45,683 bases of DNA from Candidatus Altarchaeota archaeon (GCA_028712125.1 JAQTQS010000003.1:1-45683); one strand, 5' to 3'; positions 35,757 through 45,559 are shown, counted from the stretch's first letter. Program-made: numbers and translations. Notes: generated from the sequence alone by a model not told the origin.

Positions 35757-38700
35757 CGCAGGTTTACATTATCGAAGGCGGTAGGATGAGGCAGGTGGAG
35801 CCTCAGAAGGTGGCGTACGCGGAAAGCGCGCGAGTCAGCCTTCCGCTCCCGAAGAGCATCGAGCTTTCATCTGGAAAAAAGCTTCAGCCGGAAGCCGTCC
35901 TTAGGCTCGAGGCGGCAAGGCAAAAAGACCTCAAGCTTGCGGTACTCGCGCAGGACATGAGCGTAAAACACGCGGAAGCGTACGGATTCCTGAAGTCGGA
36001 GCTCGCGGGAGGCCGGCCCGAAACGGCGGAACTGATGCTCAGGATTTACGAACGTGACCCGGGCGAGATAGACAGGGCTGCGATAGCATTGCACCCGGAA
36101 TTGAAGCCCGACCACGCGAAAATGAGCCAGCTCGCCGGAAAACTAAGGCGCGGAGAACCTGTCGAAGACATGGCCAAGGAACTTGACGACATGATACCAA
36201 TTCCAGAGCGGCCGAAGATAGTGCCCCGTCCAGAGCCGAAGACCGAACGGCCTCCAATCCCAAGGCCGGCGGATAGGCCTCCAATACCAGAACCGCATCG
36301 AAGGCCGATAGCAAGCGCCGTAGTGCCGGGGACGCCGCCGTCAGAAGCAAAGCCTTCGGTTTCCCTCACCGAAGCCCAGTACATTGACCAAAATCACATA
36401 GAAGAGAATATAAGGCGTGACTTCCCGCCGGCTTTGCGTGATTCGGCCATAGGGGCTTACAAGGCCTTTTGGGGGGGTGGCGGCAGGCTGACTGTAGTCC
36501 AGTCAAGAAGCCTTTTCCACATTCTTGGGGATTTAAGAGGCAGGTATGAGAAACCAGAGTGGATGCTCCTCTACTTCCAGCACGCGCTGTCAGAACCGAA
36601 GGACGCAGAAGGCAGGATAGGCATGATGACAGACTCGACCCGGTTCGGAAACGCAACAGACCTTATGGGCAGCGTTCTCATGTTCAACAGACTCGGCCGC
36701 GACGTCATCAAATCCGAAGCCGGGGAAGCCGCATTCAGGGCGATATTCCTGTCGGGTGTGCATGAATACGAGTTCATGACCGGTAATGATACGGCAAGCC
36801 TGGCCAGGGCGGTGCGCTCAGTTTCCAGGAACATGGCGGGCACACCATTTGACGTGGAAGAAGGGAGGAGGGAATATAGGAATGTATACGACAACCTGCT
36901 GTTCCTAACCCACCTAGCCAGCACGCCGGACTGCAGGGAAATTGGAATGGATGATGCAAGGATCACCCGTGGGAACAGGGCATTCGACAACCTATTGGAA
37001 TTCGCGATAGACAACGGCATGGAAGAGACTTCCGCCCTAAAGAGAAGTCTTTTTGCACGCATCTTCATACGCGACCGAAGCGCGCTAGAGCTCACAACAA
37101 GCGAGGATGCGAGGAACGCCACCATATGGCTCACAGGCAAGCGGATGGCAGACATTGCAAGACTTGAGCCGGAATTTTCAGAAAAATATCTTCGGCTCAT
37201 ACTAGGCCGGCCTGAAATCCTGCCTAACATAGAGCGCACTGGCGGGACGGCTAACGCAGGGTTTGCCGCGATACCAAGCGCAATTAACTCAATCATGGCC
37301 ATACAGGACCTGCCGGACCGAAGGGGAACGGCCGGGAGGATTCTGGACAGGATGCTCGACGACGAGGAAACGGCCCTGAGGCTTTCCGAGCCCGGAAGGC
37401 TGCATCTGGCCCTGGAGCTTGTCAACACCTGGGCGTATTATGTCAAACCTGCGGACCTGCTTGACGTTAATTTCCTCATGATGGCTGATGCGGCGCAACA
37501 GAGCAGCCTGGAGGTGGTGAAACGCCTTAAGGACGACCCGCATCTTGTAGAAAGGAGAAAATCACCGGATGCGGGGCCGGCGGAATCTAAATCAGTCACG
37601 GGAGGTAAACCGGAGGAGCACGAGCCCAGGGCCAGCCTGACGACGTACGTGCACGACATCAGGATTCCGGCAGACCTGAGCTATCCAGGCGAGGACCCGA
37701 TGTTCAGCACCCTCAACGCCCAGTACCTGCTCAGGGCCGAACTCGGCAGGATTAACAGGCTCCCGGCCCACCAGAGGAGGATTGTGAACTACCTTAGCAA
37801 CCTCAGTTCCCCTGACGAAGACTTCCAGATTGGCAGGGACAACCTTTTAGACAAGCTTAGGGGCCATAGGAATCTCGCACGGCTTTACCTTGGCGGTGAA
37901 GGAATGCAAAACCTTGACAGGGACCTTGCAGCCCTAGGTTCCGGAACCGACAAGGTTGTGGACTACCCCAAAGCCGGCGGTGCGGTCAGGCTGGCCGACG
38001 CCGTCAGAAAAACCGGCGGGACCGTGGAACTCCAGCCGCAAGACGAAGCCGAGGCGACAGCGCAACTCGTCGGAATCCTGGACGAAACACGATACGGCCC
38101 GAGGAGGGAGAAGGAGTTCAAGACCGACTTGGCCATTGTAATCGCCCTTGCGCGCTCGCAAAACTATGTCGCAGAAAGGAAAACGCTGGTCAGGGCCGTC
38201 CATACGGGCCTTGCGGGGGAGAACGTTTCTGAGGACAGGATTAGCGCGAGGATAAGCCACCTCATTACCGACAGGGACATCATACGAAGGACCGACCCGA
38301 CCGGGACGACGGTGATGATGAGCCCGAACGTCATATCCCAAGTTGACAGGATGAGGCTTCCGGAAGTTTACAGGACGACTTACATGGACGCGACAGATCC
38401 CCTGAGGAGGATGCGCCGGATGTACGAGATGACCATAAGCGACGACCGGCCGCCGAACAGGCACTTCTCCCCGGACTTGACGGCGGGGCGGGTTGACGAC
38501 ATATACCGGGCTGTCGCGACTCTGACTACGGGCGGCGATGCAATGGAGGAGCCCAGGATGGCGGATGCCATAGAGAGGAGGCTTGCCGTAGTAATGACGC
38601 TGTCGAACATGGGCCTGAGCCTCGAATACGGGGCGAAAAGGCAAAGCATAATAGAAGAGACAGGCATGGGCGAAAGCACTGTGCAGGGACTGCTCACGGA

Positions 38701-39169
38701 CATGGTAAGATCTGAGATGGTGGAGAGGGTCTCCCAGGGGTATTACAGGATAAGCCCGGATTACAGGCACACCCAGCAGCCTGACCTTGCAGGACAGACG
38801 CACGCGCCATCCCGGCCGGGAGCGATGCACGAGAACATAAACGAGGCGAAAGTTCAATTGGACATTGCCGCAAGCGGCAGGCTCAAGACAGCGACAAGAA
38901 AGGCGCAGGCAACGGCTATAATGGCATACCTGTCAGATTCCCACATGACCCTACCGCACTGCGCAAGGGCCAACGACGTGCTGGAGCTGAACAGGACATT
39001 CGGCGGGAAGAACACCGAAGGCCAGAACAACGGGGACTTGGAGGCGCTGATGGCGGAGACGAGCGCTAAATACGGCCCTGTGGTAGAAAGGCTGAAGATA
39101 GCCGGCAGGGACGTCTTCTACAGGATAACCGACAGGTACGCCGGCGGAGCCGCGGGCGAAACACAATAG
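35753..39169 (+). CDS. Giant protein, 1138 aa, with Pro-rich linker and two C-terminal winged-helix-like segments
   Basis: PRPEPKTERPPIPRPADRPPIPEPHRRPI linker; wHTH-like RQSIIEETGMGESTVQGLLTDMVRSEMVERVSQGYYRIS; ATG overlaps the preceding stop. Confidence 0.87.
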   Translation: MTQVYIIEGGRMRQVEPQKVAYAESARVSLPLPKSIELSSGKKLQPEAVLRLEAARQKDLKLAVLAQDMSVKHAEAYGFLKSELAGGRPETAELMLRIYERDPGEIDRAAIALHPELKPDHAKMSQLAGKLRRGEPVEDMAKELDDMIPIPERPKIVPRPEPKTERPPIPRPADRPPIPEPHRRPIASAVVPGTPPSEAKPSVSLTEAQYIDQNHIEENIRRDFPPALRDSAIGAYKAFWGGGGRLTVVQSRSLFHILGDLRGRYEKPEWMLLYFQHALSEPKDAEGRIGMMTDSTRFGNATDLMGSVLMFNRLGRDVIKSEAGEAAFRAIFLSGVHEYEFMTGNDTASLARAVRSVSRNMAGTPFDVEEGRREYRNVYDNLLFLTHLASTPDCREIGMDDARITRGNRAFDNLLEFAIDNGMEETSALKRSLFARIFIRDRSALELTTSEDARNATIWLTGKRMADIARLEPEFSEKYLRLILGRPEILPNIERTGGTANAGFAAIPSAINSIMAIQDLPDRRGTAGRILDRMLDDEETALRLSEPGRLHLALELVNTWAYYVKPADLLDVNFLMMADAAQQSSLEVVKRLKDDPHLVERRKSPDAGPAESKSVTGGKPEEHEPRASLTTYVHDIRIPADLSYPGEDPMFSTLNAQYLLRAELGRINRLPAHQRRIVNYLSNLSSPDEDFQIGRDNLLDKLRGHRNLARLYLGGEGMQNLDRDLAALGSGTDKVVDYPKAGGAVRLADAVRKTGGTVELQPQDEAEATAQLVGILDETRYGPRREKEFKTDLAIVIALARSQNYVAERKTLVRAVHTGLAGENVSEDRISARISHLITDRDIIRRTDPTGTTVMMSPNVISQVDRMRLPEVYRTTYMDATDPLRRMRRMYEMTISDDRPPNRHFSPDLTAGRVDDIYRAVATLTTGGDAMEEPRMADAIERRLAVVMTLSNMGLSLEYGAKRQSIIEETGMGESTVQGLLTDMVRSEMVERVSQGYYRISPDYRHTQQPDLAGQTHAPSRPGAMHENINEAKVQLDIAASGRLKTATRKAQATAIMAYLSDSHMTLPHCARANDVLELNRTFGGKNTEGQNNGDLEALMAETSAKYGPVVERLKIAGRDVFYRITDRYAGGAAGETQ

Positions 39170-39236
39170 CAGGCTGCAAGAAAGCTTTTATTGCATGCAT
39201 TCAATAGGATAACACAAGACACCGGAGGCATGAAAG

Positions 39237-39719
39237 ATGAACCTAGCTGGAAAAGACCTGAAGGAATATATTGACGTGTTAAAGATACCGATAGCCGTAA
39301 GCATAGCACTCTACATAGTGGGAGCGGTCATAAGCATTGTAAACGGCGTAATGGGCGTCGCCCTCGGACCCTTAGGCGCCTGCGTGGGCGTCTTCACCGG
39401 ACTCGGCTTCTTTGTCATCTCCATAGTCCTGGGCATCGCACTGGCAGTATACGTAGGCCAGCAGATGGCCAAAAAGAAGGCGGCAAACCTCATGCAATGC
39501 GCGGCCGCAGGAGCCGTCTTCGGCCTGATAGTCGGAATCATAGGCGGCCTTGCGAACGTGTTCGGCGCCGTGGTCAACATAGCGACATCTATAGGAACCT
39601 TCGGGATAAACGTAGTAATCGCGCTGCTGGCGCTGTTCGTAGGCCCGGTACTCTCGATAATAATCGGGGCCGCATGCGCGGCGTTGGGAGGGCACCTTGC
39701 GGGGGCGAAGGGCAAATAA
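39237..39719 (+). CDS. Small Gly/Ala-rich integral membrane protein
   Basis: Multiple TM segments; KKKAANLMQCAAAGAVFGLIVGIIGG. Confidence 0.65.
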   Translation: MNLAGKDLKEYIDVLKIPIAVSIALYIVGAVISIVNGVMGVALGPLGACVGVFTGLGFFVISIVLGIALAVYVGQQMAKKKAANLMQCAAAGAVFGLIVGIIGGLANVFGAVVNIATSIGTFGINVVIALLALFVGPVLSIIIGAACAALGGHLAGAKGK

Positions 39720-39794
39720 CCCGGCATGGCATGACTTGATTTTCAGAAGCCGGGATTCGGGATATTTATCCCCCATCTGCCATAGATATTGAAC

Positions 39795-40826
39795 ATGAAA
39801 AGAGAGTGGGCTTTACTTTGCATACTGCTGTCCCTTGTCCTTGCCGGCGCATGCCTCAACGAAAAGAGGCCGGAAGGAACCAATGGAGGCATCGACGAAG
39901 AGCCGCAGGCGGGCGCGCAGACTGATTATTTCAGGATAGTCTCAACACAACCCTACAACAAGTCGCTCTGCGGCGGCACCGGCTTTCACCAGCATGAGAA
40001 CGGATTTGATACCGGATTAACGATAACGCTGATAGACGAGGAAACGGACCTCCCTATGGACGGCCGTATCGTGCTCACTTTCCCTGACGGTAGCGGCGGC
40101 GCGACGAATGCCGTAAACTTCACGACATGCGAGGAGCAGTTCAACTTCACAACAATGGCCGTGTCGGTCAGCGCCGCAGGCAGGACGCCGACAGTCCTCA
40201 TCCTAAAACCGCCGGTAAACCAGATAGCCGCGATACAAGTCCCATTAGTCAAAAGCTGCACAAGCGGCCCGACCGCGTTCGAAAATGCCAAGGCGCTGGC
40301 AACCGCGCTCTCAGGCGGCAATGCGACAATGCAGGAACAGCTGGAGGAGGAGACGCGCAGCCAGATTACGGATTTAATCAGTCAGCAGTTCAACCTGAGC
40401 GGTGAGGACTACAGTCTGTCATGCATCGAGGCCGACCTTTCGCGCGGCGGATTCATCAAGGCTAAGGGAACATACAGGCAGGAAACACCATTCGAACTGT
40501 ACTACCGCTGGGGCTGGTGCAGCCCCGGCGGCGGAGACTGCGGCTATCGCACGTGCTTTACGACAGGCTCTGAAACGCTCATGGAAACGGCCGGGAACGC
40601 CATATGCCCGAAACTAACCTCAATCAACACGACCGAAGACCTGTCAGTGCCCGGCGTCTACAGCCAGATAATAACAAGCGACACGACAAACCAAACAAGG
40701 GAAAAATGCCTGAACGAAGGCTACACCAAAACGGCCGGGACGGTAAAAACCCTGTCAATAATCCAAAACGCAAACAGGTACGAATCATACGTGACAGAAG
40801 GCAATCCCGACTGCATGGAAAACTAG
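39795..40826 (+). CDS. Predicted secreted lipoprotein, unknown
   Basis: Signal peptide with lipobox-like LAGAC; start ATG 39795 or 39789. Confidence 0.65.
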   Translation: MKREWALLCILLSLVLAGACLNEKRPEGTNGGIDEEPQAGAQTDYFRIVSTQPYNKSLCGGTGFHQHENGFDTGLTITLIDEETDLPMDGRIVLTFPDGSGGATNAVNFTTCEEQFNFTTMAVSVSAAGRTPTVLILKPPVNQIAAIQVPLVKSCTSGPTAFENAKALATALSGGNATMQEQLEEETRSQITDLISQQFNLSGEDYSLSCIEADLSRGGFIKAKGTYRQETPFELYYRWGWCSPGGGDCGYRTCFTTGSETLMETAGNAICPKLTSINTTEDLSVPGVYSQIITSDTTNQTREKCLNEGYTKTAGTVKTLSIIQNANRYESYVTEGNPDCMEN

Positions 40827-41104
40827 ATAAACCGAATGCATGCGTTAGAAAAATACTTCAAATCTTCTACAATCGGGCATCATATAAAAACCGTCGACAT
40901 GGAGCCGGTAATCCATCCGGCAAAGAAAACTGACAAGAGACAGGCAAACAAAACGAACCAGGGATACAGTCTACTCCTTAATTTAGAGTTTTTTCTGAAG
41001 TGGAAGAGTACAAAAGATGAAAACCCAACCATGACCCAGATGATGAGGACTACTTGAAATCTCTGGAACATTATCAGGTCTTCCACTTTTGACCGGGCTC
41101 AAAA

Positions 41105-43378
41105 CTATCTTTTGATTAGGATGTATGGAACCCCCATGAGGAGCGACACTGCCACAGCCAGCACGGCCGGCAGCGCTGGAAGGCATCCCTGGCTTTGGCC
41201 TGAGTCCTTCGGAGTCTCCTCCTCGCCGGCCGCGGGAGCTGCCGTCGTCGTCGGCTGGGTCGTTACGCCATCTTTCTGCTCGAGCGTTGTTTGCGCCGGC
41301 TCGCTCGGTTTTACGACTGCTGCGCCGTAGCCCTTTATCTCCTCCTGAAGCGCCTTCAGCTGCGTCAATGCCAACCCGCACTTGCCTTCGCCTGAAAGAG
41401 CCTGCGCAGAGGATAATGTTGCACCCCATGTAGCCTTCACGTCAGACGCAGCGCCTGACTTTGAGATGGCGTCCTGGATGTCCTTTACAGCACTCGAAAT
41501 CGCGGCATCCTGCGGGGCCGCTATTATGGAATAAGGCTCGGTCAGCTTTGACACCACCTCCTTGAAATTGCTGAAGTTCTCGGCGGCAATCTCGTCAGGC
41601 TTGAACTTTATCAAAGCGCTGGTGTAGAGGGTGTTTGACTCCTTCATGTAAGACAGGCTGTCTTCAACGCTGATGAAAGACTCGTCCACGCTCTTGGACG
41701 GGGGGAGCTCTTCGACCGCATAGCACGACGGCAGCTTTATGCTCCCGTTTATGTAAAAGATAATCTCGTAGGGTATGAGTATCGGGAACCTCCTCTTGTC
41801 CTTGCTGATTATGTCCGAGAACGCGCTAAGGCCGCCGGAGCTGTCGCTGCCCGCGCTCAGTATGAGCTTGTCGCCGGACTTCGTCGCGTACCTCTTGCAG
41901 GTCGACGAGAATGAGAAGTTGGTGTTAAGGTCGCCGAAACTCATCGTGAAGTTGCTGACCTTGCCCTCGCCGCACTCCGCGGTGACCAGCTCGTCCATGC
42001 CTTCCTTGAGGATGGCCTGGATGGAGTCCAGCCCCTTCTTTCGTATCTGGTACTGGTAGGCGTAAGCGGTCTCATCGTACATCCTTACCGCAGTGTCAAT
42101 GGTTGCAGACCCGTCTTTTGACAGGACATCGTCCTCTGAGGATATGCTCATGGCTATCTTCTCGGCCGGGAGGCTCATCGTCGGCTTGAAGCCCTTTTCC
42201 CGGTCCAGCAAAGTCAGCGAATACATGTTCTGGTAATCCGAAGGCAGGTATCCCGCGGGGCAGTAATAGCACGTCGTGTCAAGCCACATGCCCCCGTCGA
42301 CGTCAGGGACGTGCACCACGGCGTGGTAGAAGCTGTACGGGCCGGGCACGTCCCTTGTGATGTCCCGGTAGCTGATTATCACGGGATTGGACTTTATGCC
42401 GACAGACTCAAGCATCGTGACAAGCAGCGCGGCCTGCCCCTTGCAGTCGCCGGCCTGGTCGCGCAGTATGTCGTCGAGCTCCCTCGGCTTGTAGCCTGAG
42501 AGGAACGTGAGCCCGTACTGCTGGTAGGTTATGTTGTCCCGGACCCAGTTGTAGAGGCTCTCGACCTTCTCGCGGTCTGTTGATGCGCCCCTCGCAACCT
42601 CCGCGGCCTTGACCTCCACGTACTGCTTCTTCATGACTTCGGTGAACAGGCCTTCGAACCATTCCTCGACTTCGTCCCATGACTTGAAGGTCGTGAATGA
42701 GACGCGCGAGAGGCTGTGCCTGAGGGGGGGCATGAGCGACTCTTCCTCGTAGTACGGCACGTTCTCCACGTGCCATGAGTAAAGCCGGTTCACCGCCGTT
42801 TCTGAGATTTCCGGCTCCTGCTTGCTAGCGTAGTACTGGAAGTCGAGGGCTTTGGGCACTTCTATGGTGAGGTCTTTTTTCTCTATCGGGGACTCGGACT
42901 CCAGGTAGATGTCTGACGTGCTCCAGACCTTGTCCAGCGGGAACTTTATGTCGTTCTGGTATGAGAATTCCATCGAGTCGCCCTTCTTCATCTCCGGGAG
43001 GTAGAGTATTATGCCGTCGAGGTAGGTCTCGATGAGCTTCTTGTCGCACTCTTTTCTCACGCCGTTCTTGATGATGGTGCAGTTCAACAGCCCGATGGTC
43101 TCATACTGCTGGTTTATCAGCAGCAGGAAGCGGTAGTCCTTCTCCTCTATGTCCTTGCAGTACTTGATGCGCTTGTCGACCGTCACAACGTCCCTTCCTG
43201 CGGTAATCTTGTGGCTCTCGCCGATGTAGGTGAGGATGGACATGCCCGTCTTCGGGTTTATGTCGTCGCAGGTGAACGCGGAACAAAAAGCAGGAAGCAG
43301 GAAAAACAGAACCGCAAAAGACGCGAAGACGTTTTTATTAGACGTTGCAACACACCCAAAAACATTTTTATTAGACAT
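41105..43378 (-). CDS. Secreted/anchored transglutaminase-like (papain-fold) protein
   Basis: Cys-His-Asp triad contexts: DQAGDCKGQAALLVTMLESVGIKSNPVII, FYHAVVHVPDVDGGMWLDTT; signal peptide and C-terminal TM (LPALPAVLAVAVSLLMGVPYILIKR). Confidence 0.85.
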   Translation of the reverse strand: MSNKNVFGCVATSNKNVFASFAVLFFLLPAFCSAFTCDDINPKTGMSILTYIGESHKITAGRDVVTVDKRIKYCKDIEEKDYRFLLLINQQYETIGLLNCTIIKNGVRKECDKKLIETYLDGIILYLPEMKKGDSMEFSYQNDIKFPLDKVWSTSDIYLESESPIEKKDLTIEVPKALDFQYYASKQEPEISETAVNRLYSWHVENVPYYEEESLMPPLRHSLSRVSFTTFKSWDEVEEWFEGLFTEVMKKQYVEVKAAEVARGASTDREKVESLYNWVRDNITYQQYGLTFLSGYKPRELDDILRDQAGDCKGQAALLVTMLESVGIKSNPVIISYRDITRDVPGPYSFYHAVVHVPDVDGGMWLDTTCYYCPAGYLPSDYQNMYSLTLLDREKGFKPTMSLPAEKIAMSISSEDDVLSKDGSATIDTAVRMYDETAYAYQYQIRKKGLDSIQAILKEGMDELVTAECGEGKVSNFTMSFGDLNTNFSFSSTCKRYATKSGDKLILSAGSDSSGGLSAFSDIISKDKRRFPILIPYEIIFYINGSIKLPSCYAVEELPPSKSVDESFISVEDSLSYMKESNTLYTSALIKFKPDEIAAENFSNFKEVVSKLTEPYSIIAAPQDAAISSAVKDIQDAISKSGAASDVKATWGATLSSAQALSGEGKCGLALTQLKALQEEIKGYGAAVVKPSEPAQTTLEQKDGVTTQPTTTAAPAAGEEETPKDSGQSQGCLPALPAVLAVAVSLLMGVPYILIKR

Positions 43379-43390
43379 GTCAACACACCC
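43329..43390. repeat. Imperfect tandem duplication, 29-nt cores with 33-bp period, spanning the 5' end of the transglutaminase gene
   Basis: acgtttttattagacgttgcaacacaccc (43329-43357) vs acatttttattagacatgtcaacacaccc (43362-43390); gives SNKNVFGCVA/SNKNVFASFA. Confidence 0.9.
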
Positions 43391-43405
43391 TTTTACAATT
43401 TAAGT

Positions 43406-43417
43406 ACATATATAAAA
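43406..43417. promoter_or_regulatory. TATA-like element (acatatataaaa) in the divergent intergenic region
   Basis: AT-rich box between divergent genes 41105..43378(-) and 43486..44052(+). Confidence 0.4.
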
Positions 43418-43485
43418 CAGTATAATAAATATGGGGGGCAGCCAATCGTCAAAAAGAAAGTCAAACTGATGAAAAAAAACACAAA

Positions 43486-44052
43486 ATGACAAAAAACACC
43501 ATAATCCTGGGCTTCGCAGGCAGCCTCAGAAAAGGCTCGTACAACAAGTCCATATTAAAAGCGGCAGCGGAACTTACACCCAAGGACTGCGAAATCGAGA
43601 CATTCGACCTTGATGGAATCCCCCCGTACAACGCCGACCTCGAAAGTGAAATGCCGGCCAAAGTAAGGGAATTCAAGGCGAAAATACGGTCCGCCGACGC
43701 GATACTAATCGCGACACCGGAGTACAACTATTCCATACCCGGCGTGCTGAAGAACGCGATGGACTGGGCGTCAAGGCCTTATACCGACAACTCCTTCGAG
43801 GGAAAGCCGGTTGCCATAATGGGCGCCTCCGGCGGCATGCTCGGCACAGCACGCGCGCAATACCACCTGCGCCAGACCTTCGTATACCTCGACATGCACC
43901 CGATAAACAGGCCCGAGGTGTTCGTAACGTTCGCCAAGGAGAAGATTGATGAAAACGGGAACCTGAAGGACGAGAAGACGCGCGAGCTGATTAAAAAACT
44001 CCTCGAAAACCTGGCGGCATCGGCCAGAAAGATTAAAAATCAGGGAACGTGA
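43486..44052 (+). CDS. NADPH-dependent FMN reductase (flavodoxin-like)
   Basis: GFAGSLRKGSYNKSILKAA, ATPEYNYSIPGVLKNAMDWASRP, GASGGMLGTARAQYHLRQ. Confidence 0.92.
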   Translation: MTKNTIILGFAGSLRKGSYNKSILKAAAELTPKDCEIETFDLDGIPPYNADLESEMPAKVREFKAKIRSADAILIATPEYNYSIPGVLKNAMDWASRPYTDNSFEGKPVAIMGASGGMLGTARAQYHLRQTFVYLDMHPINRPEVFVTFAKEKIDENGNLKDEKTRELIKKLLENLAASARKIKNQGT

Positions 44053-44104
44053 AGATTGGACTGACGTCCCTGCCTTAATTACCCTGTTTTTCCCATAATA
44101 CTCT

Positions 44105-45511
44105 GTGCAACTTGAGAACAGGAGGATGGTGGCTGATCGGGTTCTGGCCATTGTAGAACAGGATAACCGGCTTTTTACTGCGGATTACATGCCTCCGTTG
44201 AAGAGGATTTACGACTTCAATTCCTTCCCGCTGGCCGCCGAGGCGATCGGGGAGCGCCTGAAGCCGCTGAATGTAACTCCGACCAAGATGGAGCTCCAGC
44301 AGTCCCTCGCCGAGACGATGCTCCTTAATCCGAACGCAGACCTGAGCCAAAGAGGCAGGTTCATGGTGAAGCAGGAGCACAAGGGGATGCTGCTCGAGTC
44401 GCTCGTGAAGGCCGTAATCGGCAACAACGAAACGCTGTCTCCAAAGGACTTTGACCGGGTTGCTGGCGCGCTATCAGACGGCCAGCTCTTTGAAGACGGC
44501 AGGCCTTATCCAGTAGACAAGATACTTACGCCTCTCCCCAACGTCCCGGGCATGGAGGCTGGAGACATGCAGGGCAATTACTGGGGCGCAGGGCGCGTTG
44601 AGAGGCCTTCGGAAATGGGAGACCACCGGCCTTCGCTTTGGGCTGCGGAGCACAACCTGATTACAAGGATTCTTGGGCAGTATGCCCTTCCAGCCGGAAA
44701 GGGCGAGAGCCTGGAGGTCGGAGCCGGATGGGGCGACTTCTACTGGATGGCGCCGGATGATTTCAGGAGGAGCATGGTCAGCGTCGAATGGGACCCCAAT
44801 TACCTGCCGGAGTACAAACAGCGATTCCCGGAGGCCGACGTCAGGGTCGGGAACATTTACCGGCTCGGCGTCCCTGACGGCTCGTACAAGAACATAGTCG
44901 GTTTCACGCCGTTCTCGTCGCTGGACTACCTTGACCACGCAGTCGCCGAACTATGGCGGGTCATGCAGCCCGGCGGCAGATTTTTCTCATTCCAGGACCT
45001 CCTCCCGAACGACGAACAGGTCGTCAACAGGCTGCTCGCAAGAGGCCTCGTCCCGGACCCAACACGAGTGCTGTTCTTCCGTACTCCGAAAGACCGCAAG
45101 CAGGTGGCCGACGCCCTCACGAAGGTAGGCGAGGAATTCGGAGGACAGGCATGGAAGGAGTACAAGAAGGTGTTCCACCGTAACACTGCGGTGCAAAACC
45201 TCTACGAGTACCACGAGACATGGCTTGCAAACGAGCTGAAATACCGGGGCTTTAAAATCCTCCATCAAAACGACGACATGGAAGTGCACATCGGCCCGAG
45301 GGAGAGACGGCATGCCAGTTTCTGCGGGCACTGCGGGATGGACCACAACGCCGACATAGCGATGTTCCACTACGGCAACCCGAGAGGCCCGTTCATGGAG
45401 CCGCACCCGTCGAACGTGACGATACCCGGACGCCTGATTGGAAGCGACGTCGTGGAAAAGGCCATAATCTGGACGACAGTCGCTGAAAAGCCGAAAGACG
45501 CCAAAGCCTGA
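44105..45511 (+). CDS. SAM-dependent methyltransferase with extra N-terminal domain and C-terminal CxxC/His region
   Basis: SLEVGAGWGDFYW (motif I), VSVEWDPNYLPEYKQRFP, VMQPGGRFFSFQDLLP; C-term FCGHCGMDHNADIAMFHYGN; GTG 44105 or ATG 44126. Confidence 0.7.
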   Translation: MQLENRRMVADRVLAIVEQDNRLFTADYMPPLKRIYDFNSFPLAAEAIGERLKPLNVTPTKMELQQSLAETMLLNPNADLSQRGRFMVKQEHKGMLLESLVKAVIGNNETLSPKDFDRVAGALSDGQLFEDGRPYPVDKILTPLPNVPGMEAGDMQGNYWGAGRVERPSEMGDHRPSLWAAEHNLITRILGQYALPAGKGESLEVGAGWGDFYWMAPDDFRRSMVSVEWDPNYLPEYKQRFPEADVRVGNIYRLGVPDGSYKNIVGFTPFSSLDYLDHAVAELWRVMQPGGRFFSFQDLLPNDEQVVNRLLARGLVPDPTRVLFFRTPKDRKQVADALTKVGEEFGGQAWKEYKKVFHRNTAVQNLYEYHETWLANELKYRGFKILHQNDDMEVHIGPRERRHASFCGHCGMDHNADIAMFHYGNPRGPFMEPHPSNVTIPGRLIGSDVVEKAIIWTTVAEKPKDAKA

Positions 45512-45559
45512 AAAGTTTCTTCCAAATGCTTAAATAGACCGCATCAAAAATACTGTTGC

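Noticed and set aside
36571-37428. 285-aa minus-strand ORF
   Set aside because: Ser/Arg/Leu-rich antisense shadow of the 35753..39169 coding region.
37934-38857. 307-aa minus-strand ORF antisense to the second giant protein
   Set aside because: His/Arg/Pro-rich translation without domain-like pattern; a shadow of the high-GC plus-strand gene.
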